Assembly (NCBI GenBank): GCA_035530655.1
Contig: DATKUK010000093.1
Span: 1-64,000 of the forward strand
Direction of reading: 5' to 3'
From: DATKUK01 sp035530655
Lineage (GTDB): Bacteria > Planctomycetota > Phycisphaerae > UBA1845 > DATKUK01
DNA length: 64,000 bases
Shown here: piece after piece, positions 42,667 through 50,895 of the stretch
Position numbering within the stretch: the stretch's first letter is position 1
How the letters are laid out: each line of letters starts with the position of its first letter
The notes under the pieces: generated by a model
Database searches by the model: none
What the model was told of the DNA's origin: nothing
Seen by the model: only the letters and a program-made list of their open reading frames with translations
Position numbers and translations under genes: made by a program

Positions 42667-43649
42667 AACGAACGACGGCCTCGCTAACCGTGCTGGTCAT
42701 ACTGCTGGTAGCCACGGTGGCCCTGACGCCGCTGGTCGGCAGTAGCGGGGCTTCGCTGGACGAGGTGTACTGGACGATCCGGGCGCCGCGCCTGGCGATG
42801 GCCATGCTCGCCGGCGCCGCGTTGGGCCTGTCGGGAATGGTGTTCCAGGCGGTCTTCCGCAATCCATTGGCCAGTCCGTTCACGCTGGGCGTAGCCAGTG
42901 GCGCATCGCTGGCGTCGGCGATCGCGATTCGACTGCACATCGCAGCTATGTGGTGGGCGATTTCGGCCCGAGCGGGGCTGGCCTTTGTCGGTGCGATGGC
43001 CACGGTGCTGCTCGTGTATGCCATCGCGCGGGCGCGGCGGGGCTTTGCGACCTCCACGTTGCTTCTGGCCGGCGTGAGCATCGGGTTTGTCTGTTCGTCG
43101 GTGATCGTGTTGATCCAGTACCTGTCGCGGGAGCACGAAGCGACGGCAATCATCCGTTGGTTGATGGGCAGCGTCGAGATCGTGGGTCGGCGCGGGTGGT
43201 TGGAAATGATCCCGGTGTCGGTGCTGGTGGTCGTTGGTACTGGGTTGTGCTGGTACCTTCGGCGCGGGCTGGACCTGCTGATGATGGGGGAGTTGGCGGC
43301 TGCCGGCAGGGGTCTGAACGTCACGCGGGCGCGGGCGGCAGCGTACTTCGCTGCGAGCACGATGACCGGCGCGGTGGTGGCGCTGTGCGGCCCCATCGCG
43401 TTCGTGGGGCTGGTGGTGCCGCATATCATGAGATTCGTGCTGGGACCCAGGCACGCTGTGTTGGTCGTCGGGTGTCTGCTGGGAGGGATGATCTTCCTGC
43501 CGACGTGCGACATGGTGGCGCGGAATCTGATGTACTGGTTGGCTGGTTCGAGTCTGCAATTGCCGGTGGGCGTGTTGACGAGCCTGCTTGGCGGCCTGTT
43601 TTTCCTGGGTTTGCTGCTCAGGCGGCGTGAAGAGAGCCCCATTCTCTGA
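42663..43649 (+). CDS. ABC importer permease, FecCD/BtuC family
   Basis: 328 residues, ATG 42663 overlapping the ATPase stop. About nine to ten hydrophobic segments. FecCD motifs: LAMAMLAGAALGLSGMVFQA then FRNPLASPFTLGVASGASL, IIRWLMGSVEI, and CGPIAFVGLVVPHIMRFVLG. It forms the membrane channel as a homodimer. The operon has a single permease and binding protein, consistent with a complete importer. Confidence 0.92.
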   Translation: MKRTTASLTVLVILLVATVALTPLVGSSGASLDEVYWTIRAPRLAMAMLAGAALGLSGMVFQAVFRNPLASPFTLGVASGASLASAIAIRLHIAAMWWAISARAGLAFVGAMATVLLVYAIARARRGFATSTLLLAGVSIGFVCSSVIVLIQYLSREHEATAIIRWLMGSVEIVGRRGWLEMIPVSVLVVVGTGLCWYLRRGLDLLMMGELAAAGRGLNVTRARAAAYFAASTMTGAVVALCGPIAFVGLVVPHIMRFVLGPRHAVLVVGCLLGGMIFLPTCDMVARNLMYWLAGSSLQLPVGVLTSLLGGLFFLGLLLRRREESPIL

Positions 43650-43776
43650 TTAGGACGTGGTGCAAGGGCCTTCCGGTGCCGCCGCGACCGGTCCATCTTG
43701 ACCGGCCCGGGCGGCGTCGATAGAGTGCGGTGGCCTGTCGAGTCCTCCTATGTCGATGGACGGCTAGAGGTGAAGC

Positions 43777-44823
43777 ATGGCAAGGATGGATATGCGTTTC
43801 GGCTGGGTTCATCTGACGGCCCGGCTCATGAGCGTGGCGGTTACCGCGATGGGGGCCGGGCTCTTGCTGCTTGGAATGGCGACGGCCGTAGTGGCTTTGG
43901 TGGGAGCCCAGCCGATCCAGTGGACGTTGCTCAGTGTGGCCGGGGGGCTGGTCATTGCGGGTCTTCTGGCGATGCTGGCGGGTCTGCTGATCCACGGGCT
44001 GTTCACGCTCCTGCTGAAGCTGGAGAGTCACACGTTCCGTCTGCACGACGTCATGATCGACTTGTTCGAGACCGCCTCCGCGCAGCGCGATCTGCTTGGC
44101 ACCGTGGCGGACAACGTGCAGCTTTCCGATGCGGCCAAGGTGATCGCGCATCGAGAGAACGAGCGGGGGGCCTTGCGCAGCGCGATCCACGAGGAGATCG
44201 CCCGTCACGACTGGGAAGCCGCGTACAGCCTGATCGACGCCATGGAGCATCGCTATGGCTACCGGCAGGAGGCCAAGCGCCTGCGACAGGAAGTGGACGT
44301 CTCGCGCGACCGGTCGATCGAGGAAACGGTACAGGCCGCGCTGGAACACATCGACAGGCTCTTTGCCGCAGCCGAGTGGGAGCAGGCGCGGAGCGAGTCG
44401 CAGAGGCTGATGAACCTGTTCCCGCGGAACGAACGAATTCAGCGGCTGCCGGAGGACCTCGAACGGCATCGCCAGCAGCACAAGCGGCGCCTTCTGACCG
44501 AATGGAACGAGGCGGTTCATCGCAATGAGATCGACCGGAGCATCGAAGTGCTCAAGCAGCTCGATCAGTACCTCGCGCCGTCGGAGGCGGCGGCCCTGGA
44601 GGAGTCGGCGCGAGGCGTCTTCCGAGCCAAGCTGCAGAATCTGGGGGTGCAGTTCAGCCTGGCCGTTACCGAAAAACGTTGGCAGGCCGCGTTGGGCATC
44701 GGCGAGCAGATCGTCAGCGAGTTTCCCAACAGCCTGATGGCGAAAGAGGTCACCGACGGGATGCCGGTGCTCCGCAAGCGGGCGGGAACCACGCCGGCGG
44801 CCACGAAACCCACTTCCACGTAA
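43777..44823 (+). CDS. Two-TM protein with coiled-coil/TPR-like cytoplasmic domain
   Basis: 348 residues, ATG 43777 behind AGGTGAAG. Two hydrophobic helices (about 18-43 and 48-72) precede a long charged helical region: HEEIARHDWEAAYSLIDAME, ALEHIDRLFAAAEWEQARSE, RNEIDRSIEVLKQLDQYLAP, three similar helix pairs that resemble irregular TPR/HAT repeats. C-terminal low-complexity Thr/Ala tail. No enzyme motif; perhaps a membrane scaffold. It lies 98 bases upstream of the giant MscS gene in the same direction. Confidence 0.65.
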   Translation: MARMDMRFGWVHLTARLMSVAVTAMGAGLLLLGMATAVVALVGAQPIQWTLLSVAGGLVIAGLLAMLAGLLIHGLFTLLLKLESHTFRLHDVMIDLFETASAQRDLLGTVADNVQLSDAAKVIAHRENERGALRSAIHEEIARHDWEAAYSLIDAMEHRYGYRQEAKRLRQEVDVSRDRSIEETVQAALEHIDRLFAAAEWEQARSESQRLMNLFPRNERIQRLPEDLERHRQQHKRRLLTEWNEAVHRNEIDRSIEVLKQLDQYLAPSEAAALEESARGVFRAKLQNLGVQFSLAVTEKRWQAALGIGEQIVSEFPNSLMAKEVTDGMPVLRKRAGTTPAATKPTST

Positions 44824-44921
44824 TACCCTTTCCGAGCCGGCCCGTTGCTGCCTTCTGCCCACAGCGTATAATCGGGCCAGGCGGAAGGCGCGGGTCGTTG
44901 CCGGGGTATGATTCGTTGACG

Positions 44922-47900
44922 ATGCATATTTTCCTATCGCTACTGCTGTCCGCCGCGCTCGGCGCCCAGGGCGAGCCGGCCACGCAGCCCACGACCACGC
45001 GGGCGGTGGAGATCGACTGGTCGGTGCCGAGCGACGCGACGGGCATCGCAGAGCGCACGGCGCGCGAGCAGGCAAGACTTGACGCGCTGAAGCAGGCTCA
45101 GGCAGCCACGACGGCGCCGGCCGAATCCCCTACTTACAGCAGAACCGCCGAGCTCATCGAGCGAACCCAGCAGTACCTCGATCACTTGGCCACTGCGACC
45201 GAGCTCGAAGGCGATTTGGCCCGCCGGAAGACCGACGCGTTCTTGCAGGAGCAACAGCAAGGGATCGCCGGGTTCAAGAGCAAGCTCGAAGTGCTGCAAC
45301 GTGAAGCCGTTCCCGATCAGGTTACGCGCGATCAGGTCCAGGCGGTGCGCCAGGAGTACGACAGGCTGAACCAGGAGATCAACGAACTGGCCGACACGAT
45401 CGCCGCTCAGGAGGCCGTTCGAACCACGCTTGGCGAACAGGCTCAGATGCTCGAGAAGGAGTTGGCCAAGGCACGGGACACCCTCGTGGCCGCCAGGCAA
45501 AAACACAAGCTCGAGCGCAACTTGCCGGCGACGACGGCCGAGCAGAAGGCCTTGCTGGATCGCGAACTGGACCGAGCGCAGGTCACCTTGGCCGATCTGC
45601 TGCTGCTGCAGGAACTGTTGCCTCTGAAGGAGGAATTCGCCAGCCTGCTCATCCAGCAGGACACGCAGTTACGCAACGCTCTAAAGCCATACGTTGTGAA
45701 GCTTCGCGAACGGGCCAACGAGATGGAACGGCGCCAGATCAAGTCTGAAGTGGCGCTGGTGCGTTACCGGTCTCAACATGCTGTCGACCCGCTGGAGAGG
45801 ATCTACTACGGCCTGGAGCTTCTGGTTCTGGAGGCCGAGGGGGAGTTCAATACCTATAGGAATCCCATCAGCGACCGTTTTCAGAACACGACACTGACGC
45901 AACTGAAGGGGGGGCTTGAGTCGATCCAGTCGCACTGGAGGAACTTTCTGCCCACGTTGGACCGGCGCGCCGGCCAGGAGGTCCTGCGCAACTACCGTCG
46001 CATCCTCGGGGACATGGAATGGACTCAGAAACGTCTTGCCGAATTGCAGACCAAGTACGACAAGAGCGTGGACGAACTGGGATTGGAGCTTCAGCCTCGG
46101 CAGCGCGACTACTTGCAGTGGTTCGATGAAGAGCGCCGGCTGTTCGACGAGAAGGCGGCGAAGCTAGCTACGGAAGAAGCGGCGCGAATGGGGCGGACAC
46201 TCAGCGAGCTGCGAACGCGCCTATTTAAGAGCGCAATAGTTGTGATTACGGACGAACAGGCCGTGATCGGACGGCTGCGAGAGGGGATGGTGGGTTTGCA
46301 GGCCTGCCTGAACGAGCTTGGCCTGTATCGGGGCAGGTTATACCGGGCGCATATCGGTGTGCGCGATGCGCCGCTGTTCCGACGTCCATGGAGCAAGCTG
46401 TGGGCCGAATGGCGGGCGGCGTCGGAAGGTCGGCTGATACGTGAACGCCAGAGGCTGCGGGGACACCCGCGCCAAGCCCAGGTCGAACAGGCAGAGTTGC
46501 TCGGCGAGTGGACAGCGCGGCTGAAAGGCGGACTGGGCAAAGTCTCACGCGCGCAATGGGTCGGAGCGGCGCTGCTGATTCTTCTGAGCGTAGCGGCGAC
46601 GATCGGCCTGCGTCCCCGGCTGGCTCATGCGGCCGAGCAGATTTACCGGCAGACGGGCGAGCAGCCCGACTTCACCGCACGACTGCGGTCGCAGACGGCC
46701 AGGATCGCCTATCGTAGCGCGCCGGTAGGTTGGCCTTGTTTGGGGTTGCTGCTGGCCCTGTGGTCACTGAGACTGGACACACCGTTGGCGCGTATCGCAG
46801 AAGTGCTTCTGATCTTCTTCGCGTGCACGGCGTTGACCTTCGCCCTTGTCCACGGCCTGTTCAACCCTTCGAAGCCCCGTTTTCGACTGATCCGGTGCAG
46901 CAACGTGGTGGCCGGCTACTATCGTCCCTGGCTACGTCGTCTGTTGTGGTTGTCGGTGGTGTTGCTGCCGCTGCCGTTGGCTCTGGCAACGGGGCGTGTG
47001 CTGCCGGAGACGCGCACTCTCTTTGCCGAAATCTACAAGGTGGTGGCGCTGCTGTTTGCCCTGGTGTTTTTGCTGCGGCGACAGACGGTGCTGCGCGTGG
47101 TGGGTCGGGCCGATCAAGTACGCATGACGCACCTTTTCGCTCTGGTGCGAATGGCCTATCCTTTGGTTGTCCTGACGGTCCTGGCTTTGTTCGTGGCGCA
47201 GCTCGCCGGCTACTACATCCTTACTCGCTACGTTGTTCTCTCGCTTGCGGCGAGCATTCCCGTACTGCTGGGGGGCAGACTGCTCAACCGCTGGCTGGAG
47301 GAGTTGAACGAACGCTACCGACGGCGAGCGGACCAAATGCGAGAGCAGGCGCGAACGAACGCGGAGCGGCGCGCGCGGGTCGAGGCCGAAGCGGCAGGCC
47401 GACCCTTCGATCCTGCCGCCGTGGACTACCTGCCCCCACCGGAGCTGGAAGGACTGGTGAATACCAGCACCGTGCTGCTGCGCTGGACTGTCGCCGTGTT
47501 GGGGCTGATAGTTGTTCTGCGGATCTGGGGCGTCACGCTGATCGACATCCGTCACGTGCTCAGCACGGTCGTCGCCGGCGCCCCCCCCAAGCAGATCACA
47601 ATCTGGCGAACTCTCGGGGTCGTCGTCGCCCTGGGGGCGGCGGTGCTGGTGTCGCGCAGCCTGCGGAGCGTGCTGGAAGCAAAGGTCTATCCGAGCTATC
47701 CGCAGATCGACCGCGGGACGCAGGCCGCCATCAACATGATTCTGCATTACCTGCTAATCGTACTGGGCGTCTATGCCAGCATGCAGCTAGTCTATCTCGA
47801 CCTGACGGCTGTGACGGTCTTGATGGGTATGTTTGGTCTGGGTCTGGGACTGGGCTTGCAGCCCCTGTTTGTGAATTTCCTCGGCGGGCTGATCATGTTG

Positions 47901-48422
47901 TTCGAGCGGCACATCAAGGTGGGCGACATCGTGGACGTGAACGGCACGGTGGGTGAGGTCACGCGCATCAGCCTTCGGTCCACCGGCGTCCGCACGTTCG
48001 ACAACATCGACATGGTGGTTCCCAACGGCGACTTCGTTACGTCCAGTGTGATCAACTGGTCGCTACAGGACCGGCAGATTCGCGGGCAGATCGACGTGGG
48101 CGTCGCCTACGGCAGCGACGTGGGCCTCGTTCGCCGACTCCTGTTGGAGATCGCCAACGCGCATCCCCACGTGCTGCCCGAGCCGGCTCCCATGGTGTGG
48201 TTCATGGACTTCGGCGATAACGCGCTGGCGTTTAAACTACTCGTGCGAATCGACGACGTCGCAAACCGCATGAGCACACTGACGGAATTGCGGTTCTCCA
48301 TCGACGAAGCGTTCCGCAAGCACGGCATCGTAATTCCCTTCCCGCAACGAACGCTCAGCACCGTCAACGACGAACCGATCAAAATCGAGATGATCTCGCG
48401 GCCACCGCGGCCAACCTCCTGA
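44922..48422 (+). CDS. Large MscS-family mechanosensitive channel (MscK/MscM type)
   Basis: 1166 residues from ATG 44922, which begins a signal peptide (MHIFLSLLLSAALGAQG). A long periplasmic coiled-coil domain (about 50-480, Gln/Glu/Arg rich; MscS_porin-like), about 11 membrane helices (about 535-980), and a conserved MscS core: FGLGLGLGLQPLFVNFLGGL pore helix, FERHIKVGDIVDVNGTVGEV, and RTFDNIDMVVPNGDFVTSSVINW. The size matches MscK of E. coli (about 1120). It releases solutes during osmotic down-shock. Confidence 0.9.
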   Translation: MHIFLSLLLSAALGAQGEPATQPTTTRAVEIDWSVPSDATGIAERTAREQARLDALKQAQAATTAPAESPTYSRTAELIERTQQYLDHLATATELEGDLARRKTDAFLQEQQQGIAGFKSKLEVLQREAVPDQVTRDQVQAVRQEYDRLNQEINELADTIAAQEAVRTTLGEQAQMLEKELAKARDTLVAARQKHKLERNLPATTAEQKALLDRELDRAQVTLADLLLLQELLPLKEEFASLLIQQDTQLRNALKPYVVKLRERANEMERRQIKSEVALVRYRSQHAVDPLERIYYGLELLVLEAEGEFNTYRNPISDRFQNTTLTQLKGGLESIQSHWRNFLPTLDRRAGQEVLRNYRRILGDMEWTQKRLAELQTKYDKSVDELGLELQPRQRDYLQWFDEERRLFDEKAAKLATEEAARMGRTLSELRTRLFKSAIVVITDEQAVIGRLREGMVGLQACLNELGLYRGRLYRAHIGVRDAPLFRRPWSKLWAEWRAASEGRLIRERQRLRGHPRQAQVEQAELLGEWTARLKGGLGKVSRAQWVGAALLILLSVAATIGLRPRLAHAAEQIYRQTGEQPDFTARLRSQTARIAYRSAPVGWPCLGLLLALWSLRLDTPLARIAEVLLIFFACTALTFALVHGLFNPSKPRFRLIRCSNVVAGYYRPWLRRLLWLSVVLLPLPLALATGRVLPETRTLFAEIYKVVALLFALVFLLRRQTVLRVVGRADQVRMTHLFALVRMAYPLVVLTVLALFVAQLAGYYILTRYVVLSLAASIPVLLGGRLLNRWLEELNERYRRRADQMREQARTNAERRARVEAEAAGRPFDPAAVDYLPPPELEGLVNTSTVLLRWTVAVLGLIVVLRIWGVTLIDIRHVLSTVVAGAPPKQITIWRTLGVVVALGAAVLVSRSLRSVLEAKVYPSYPQIDRGTQAAINMILHYLLIVLGVYASMQLVYLDLTAVTVLMGMFGLGLGLGLQPLFVNFLGGLIMLFERHIKVGDIVDVNGTVGEVTRISLRSTGVRTFDNIDMVVPNGDFVTSSVINWSLQDRQIRGQIDVGVAYGSDVGLVRRLLLEIANAHPHVLPEPAPMVWFMDFGDNALAFKLLVRIDDVANRMSTLTELRFSIDEAFRKHGIVIPFPQRTLSTVNDEPIKIEMISRPPRPTS

Positions 48423-48476
48423 CTCGTACCGATGGATTCGGCGGCATTCGCGCAGCCGTTGCGGCCAGGCCCGCGC

Positions 48477-48523
48477 AAAAAAACGACCGGATTTGCCGTG
48501 ATAACGTTTCAGCAAATCCGGTC
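48477..48523 (-). terminator. Intrinsic terminator for minus-strand transcription
   Basis: Perfect 12-bp inverted repeat: GACCGGATTTGC (48485-48496) and GCAAATCCGGTC (48512-48523), 15-base loop. On the minus strand it is followed one base later by seven T (48483-48477). No annotated minus-strand gene lies upstream for over 1 kb, so the transcript it ends must start inside 48550-48990 or be convergent read-through of the 49.5-kb operon. Confidence 0.7.
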
Positions 48524-48540
48524 CCAAGTTTTGAGTAGCC

Positions 48541-48573
48541 GCCTTGAGGCAGCTGCGTCTGCTGCCTCAAGGC
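48541..48573 (-). repeat. Perfect 13-bp hairpin
   Basis: GCCTTGAGGCAGC (48541-48553) pairs fully with GCTGCCTCAAGGC (48561-48573) around a 7-base loop. It lies between the mini-ORF and the terminator on the minus strand and includes the mini-ORF stop codon in its stem. Confidence 0.75.
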
Positions 48574-48611
48574 AGCCTACCTATGTTACTCGGCACCGGA
48601 TCACCTCCTTT
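48567..48611 (-). other. Perfect anti-16S Shine-Dalgarno with 9-codon mini-ORF (possible leader peptide)
   Basis: The minus strand has AAAGGAGGTGATCC (48611-48598), fully complementary to the 16S rRNA tail. Seven bases after GGAGG is a GTG (48596-48594) opening MPSNIGRLP and a TGA at 48569-48567. The perfect hairpin and the T-run terminator follow at once. The order resembles a translated leader ahead of an attenuator, but no structural gene follows before the convergent channel gene. Confidence 0.35.
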
Positions 48612-48892
48612 CCTGCCAGGGACACCCCGGCGGCTGGCTGACTCCGGTGTAGAGACCAACCCACCATCCGGGCTTTGTCTCCCGGGACCGCCGTCCCGGG
48701 CCCACGACCAACCGGCCGAAGACCGCTTGGCCCACCAGGACTGCCTACATGCGGCGCCCTAGCAAACGCCACAGGCAAAAAACCCCTGGCAACTCAAGGC
48801 TAACCAATCGAATTCGTCGGGTCAAACCGCCGCGGCCCGGCGGACTGATTCAGCAACGGATATGTGGCGGGCGTCCGCAGGCAAGTCTCTTT

Positions 48893-48955
48893 ACAACAAT
48901 ATGTTGTGCACTTTGAGAGCTTCGGCTGTCAGAGTGCGGCGTGGGCGGATATAAT
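48893..48955 (+). promoter_or_regulatory. Palindrome and promoter ahead of the 49.0-kb gene
   Basis: ACAACA-ATA-TGTTGT (48893-48907) is a perfect 6-bp palindrome. Downstream lies a consensus -10 TATAAT (48950-48955) with a weak -35 CTGTCA (48926-48931, 18-base spacer). Transcription would start near 48962, about 40 bases before the ATG at 49002. The palindrome is placed to act as an operator. Confidence 0.5.
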
Positions 48956-49001
48956 CGGCTTACGTGTCTGAGGCTTCCAGATCTGGCAAGCGAGATAGCT
49001 G

Positions 49002-49544
49002 ATGGGGTCAACACCTAAGCCGACACCAGAATCGTCCGGACAACCGTCTGCGTCGTTTGGCTCGGCCGATTTACACCAAGCGGCCGTGGCCCGGCGGCAC
49101 GCGGCTCGCCGTAGCCGGATCGGCCGATCGGGGATGGTGCTGGCGTTGGCGGCGGTAGTCTTCGTGCTGCTGGTAGTGTGGCTCCGCGACAACATCGAGC
49201 GCCAGGGCGAGCTGAGGAAGTTACAGGCGTCTGTCGACCAATTCGCCGGGCAGGACGTCCCGTGGCAGTGGCCCGAGGGATTCGTCAGCGCGGCGGCTCG
49301 CCCGGAAACGGCTGGGGCACCGTCAGAGCAGATGGTCGTCCTGGCGTACCAGGCGGCTCCCCGCCGACTGGTACTACTGCCTGATGGACATATAGTGGCG
49401 GTTTGGGTTGGTTCGCAGATACAAGTACGCTGTATGACGCGAGACCAACTCGCGCGCCAACTCCGTCGGCAGGGCCTGTCGCTACGGGACAGCGCCGAAG
49501 CCGGCGAGGCCGAGACGCCGCAGGCTACGCAACCGTCGGATTAG
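49002..49544 (+). CDS. Single-pass membrane protein of unknown function
   Basis: 180 residues. Polar Ser/Pro-rich N-terminal 30 residues, a basic patch RRHAARRSRIGR, one membrane helix MVLALAAVVFVLLVVWL (about 45-62), then a short coiled piece and a compact C-terminal domain (QMVVLAYQAAPRRLVLLPDG, HIVAVWVG). By the positive-inside rule the C-terminal part is outside the cytoplasm. No family recognised. It has a good promoter of its own. Confidence 0.6.
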   Translation: MGSTPKPTPESSGQPSASFGSADLHQAAVARRHAARRSRIGRSGMVLALAAVVFVLLVVWLRDNIERQGELRKLQASVDQFAGQDVPWQWPEGFVSAAARPETAGAPSEQMVVLAYQAAPRRLVLLPDGHIVAVWVGSQIQVRCMTRDQLARQLRRQGLSLRDSAEAGEAETPQATQPSD

Positions 49545-49549
49545 CGCGC

Positions 49550-50230
49550 TCACGCAGCCGGGGGATACTCGTTGCACAGCAGGTACTTCGCCGGTTCATC
49601 CTCGTCGATCTCGGGGAAGCGACCGACCTCTTCGAGGAAGCGGTTGTCGGTTCGGTCGTCATTGACCTTGCTGACCTCACCGACGAGCACGGCGCCACAT
49701 TCGGGCTGACCCCAGAAACTGTGGTACAGCCGAGGAGGCAGCGTGACCGACTCACCCGAGGTGAGCACAAGCTGATCGCCGGCAGTCAGGGCGCGGGTCA
49801 CACCATCGGTACTGACGGTGACCGGTGCGGTCCGATCAAGCTGCTCGTCGGACGTGGCATGGTAGAGCTGGCAGACCAAATGCCCCCCGCCCCTATTGAT
49901 GATGTCCTCGGTCTTGTTGAAGTGGTAGTGCATAGGCGTCACTTGCCCGGGATGAACGATCATTACCTTCTCGGCATAGGTCTTGTCTGAGGGATCGTCG
50001 ATATCGCCGTTGCGGAGGGTGAACAGAAGCAGCCCACGCGCCGCAAAGTCACCCGAGCCGAAATCGGTGAGGTCCCAGCCGAGCATGTTGCGGCGAATCT
50101 CGTCGGCCTCGTGTCCGGTGTTTTGCCAGTGATGGGGGCTCCAGAACGCGAAAGGCGGCAGGGCAAACTTCTGGCCTCTCAGAAACTCGACGGCCTGGTC
50201 AATCAGGGCGTTGATTTGCGACCTCTTCAT
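49550..50230 (-). CDS. D-lyxose/D-mannose-type sugar isomerase (cupin)
   Basis: 226 residues from ATG 50230 with AGGAG six bases upstream. Cupin isomerase of COG3822: FAFWSPHHWQN, GLLLFTLRNGD, the metal motif PGQVTPMHYHFNKTEDIINRG with His and Glu ligands, and SGESVTLPPRLYHSFWG with the last His. Relatives convert D-lyxose and D-xylulose or D-mannose and D-fructose. It is 29 bases after ilvN in the same direction, an odd companion for an amino-acid operon. Confidence 0.85.
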   Translation of the reverse strand: MKRSQINALIDQAVEFLRGQKFALPPFAFWSPHHWQNTGHEADEIRRNMLGWDLTDFGSGDFAARGLLLFTLRNGDIDDPSDKTYAEKVMIVHPGQVTPMHYHFNKTEDIINRGGGHLVCQLYHATSDEQLDRTAPVTVSTDGVTRALTAGDQLVLTSGESVTLPPRLYHSFWGQPECGAVLVGEVSKVNDDRTDNRFLEEVGRFPEIDEDEPAKYLLCNEYPPAA

Positions 50231-50259
50231 CATCCGCTCCTGCGTCGCACCGTCGCCTG

Positions 50260-50874
50260 TCAACTGGGCGGCATCGGTACCGCCGAGGTCTGCCCGGACG
50301 GTTTGACGTTGGCCGCACGACGGCGTGAGGGCCGCTGCGAACGGCCGGTCTCGTTGCGTTGACTGGCGCGCGGCATGGCGATAAGGCCGGTGCGCGCCAA
50401 CTGTTGAATACCGTACGGTCTGCACAGCTCGATGAAGGCCTCGACCTTCTCTTCGGAACCGGTGAGCTGGATGATGACGCTACGGGACCCCACGTCGACG
50501 ATCGAACCGCGGAAGACCTCTGTGATCTGTCGTATTTCGCCGCGCCGCTCGGGCGGGCAGTGAACCTGGATCAGGAGCAAATCACGGTGAACACAGGTCT
50601 GCTCGGTCAGGTCGCGCACCTTAACGGTCGTGACGATTTTGCCGAGTTGTTTGCGGACCTGCTCCAGCGTGGGCTCGTCGCCGCTTGTGACCAGCACGAT
50701 TCTCGACAGCGCGGGGTCTTCGGTCCGCCCGACGACGAGCGAATCGATGTTGAAGCCCCGCGATGCGAACATGCCGGCGATGTGGGCCAGCACGCCGGGC
50801 TGGTTCTGCACCAGTACATTGAGGACGTGCTTGCGGTCTTTCGCGTCCATGCCGGTCGTATTCACTCGTGACAT
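50260..50874 (-). CDS. ilvN: Acetolactate synthase regulatory (small) subunit
   Basis: 204 residues, ATG 50874 behind GGGAGAG. ACT domain: LNVLVQNQPGVLAHIAGMFA, SRGFNIDSLVVGRTEDP, LSRIVLVTSGD, then the IlvH C-terminal domain (FRGSIVDVGSRSVIIQLTG, FIELCRPYGIQQLARTGLIA). A basic, Ser-rich tail of about 35 residues is extra. It binds the large subunit and mediates valine feedback. Confidence 0.95.
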   Translation of the reverse strand: MSRVNTTGMDAKDRKHVLNVLVQNQPGVLAHIAGMFASRGFNIDSLVVGRTEDPALSRIVLVTSGDEPTLEQVRKQLGKIVTTVKVRDLTEQTCVHRDLLLIQVHCPPERRGEIRQITEVFRGSIVDVGSRSVIIQLTGSEEKVEAFIELCRPYGIQQLARTGLIAMPRASQRNETGRSQRPSRRRAANVKPSGQTSAVPMPPS

Positions 50875-50895
50875 GGCTTGCTCTCCCGGAGTCTG

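Larger units (their letters stand above)
48423..49001. other. Intergenic region with structured elements
   Basis: No plus-strand gene. It holds two perfect hairpins, a minus-strand terminator, a perfect Shine-Dalgarno with a mini-ORF, a palindrome and a plus-strand promoter, listed separately. Between 48612 and 48780 the minus strand is GC-rich with further local palindromes (CCCGGGAC/GTCCCGGG at about 48682-48701), so it may be transcribed into a structured RNA. Confidence 0.5.

Noticed and set aside
48237..48596. Selenoprotein by UGA read-through at the 48567 stop with the hairpin as SECIS
   Set aside because: The stop lies inside the stem rather than ahead of it, and the downstream frame is antisense to the MscS gene without protein-like features.
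48598..48611. GGATCACCTCCTTT read as the 3' end of a 16S rRNA gene
   Set aside because: Only these 14 bases match; no helix 44/45 sequence precedes them. It is better read as a Shine-Dalgarno on the minus strand.
48601..48790. Known riboswitch, RNase P, tmRNA or SRP RNA in the palindrome-rich stretch
   Set aside because: The hallmark conserved sequences of these RNAs were looked for by eye and not found on either strand.
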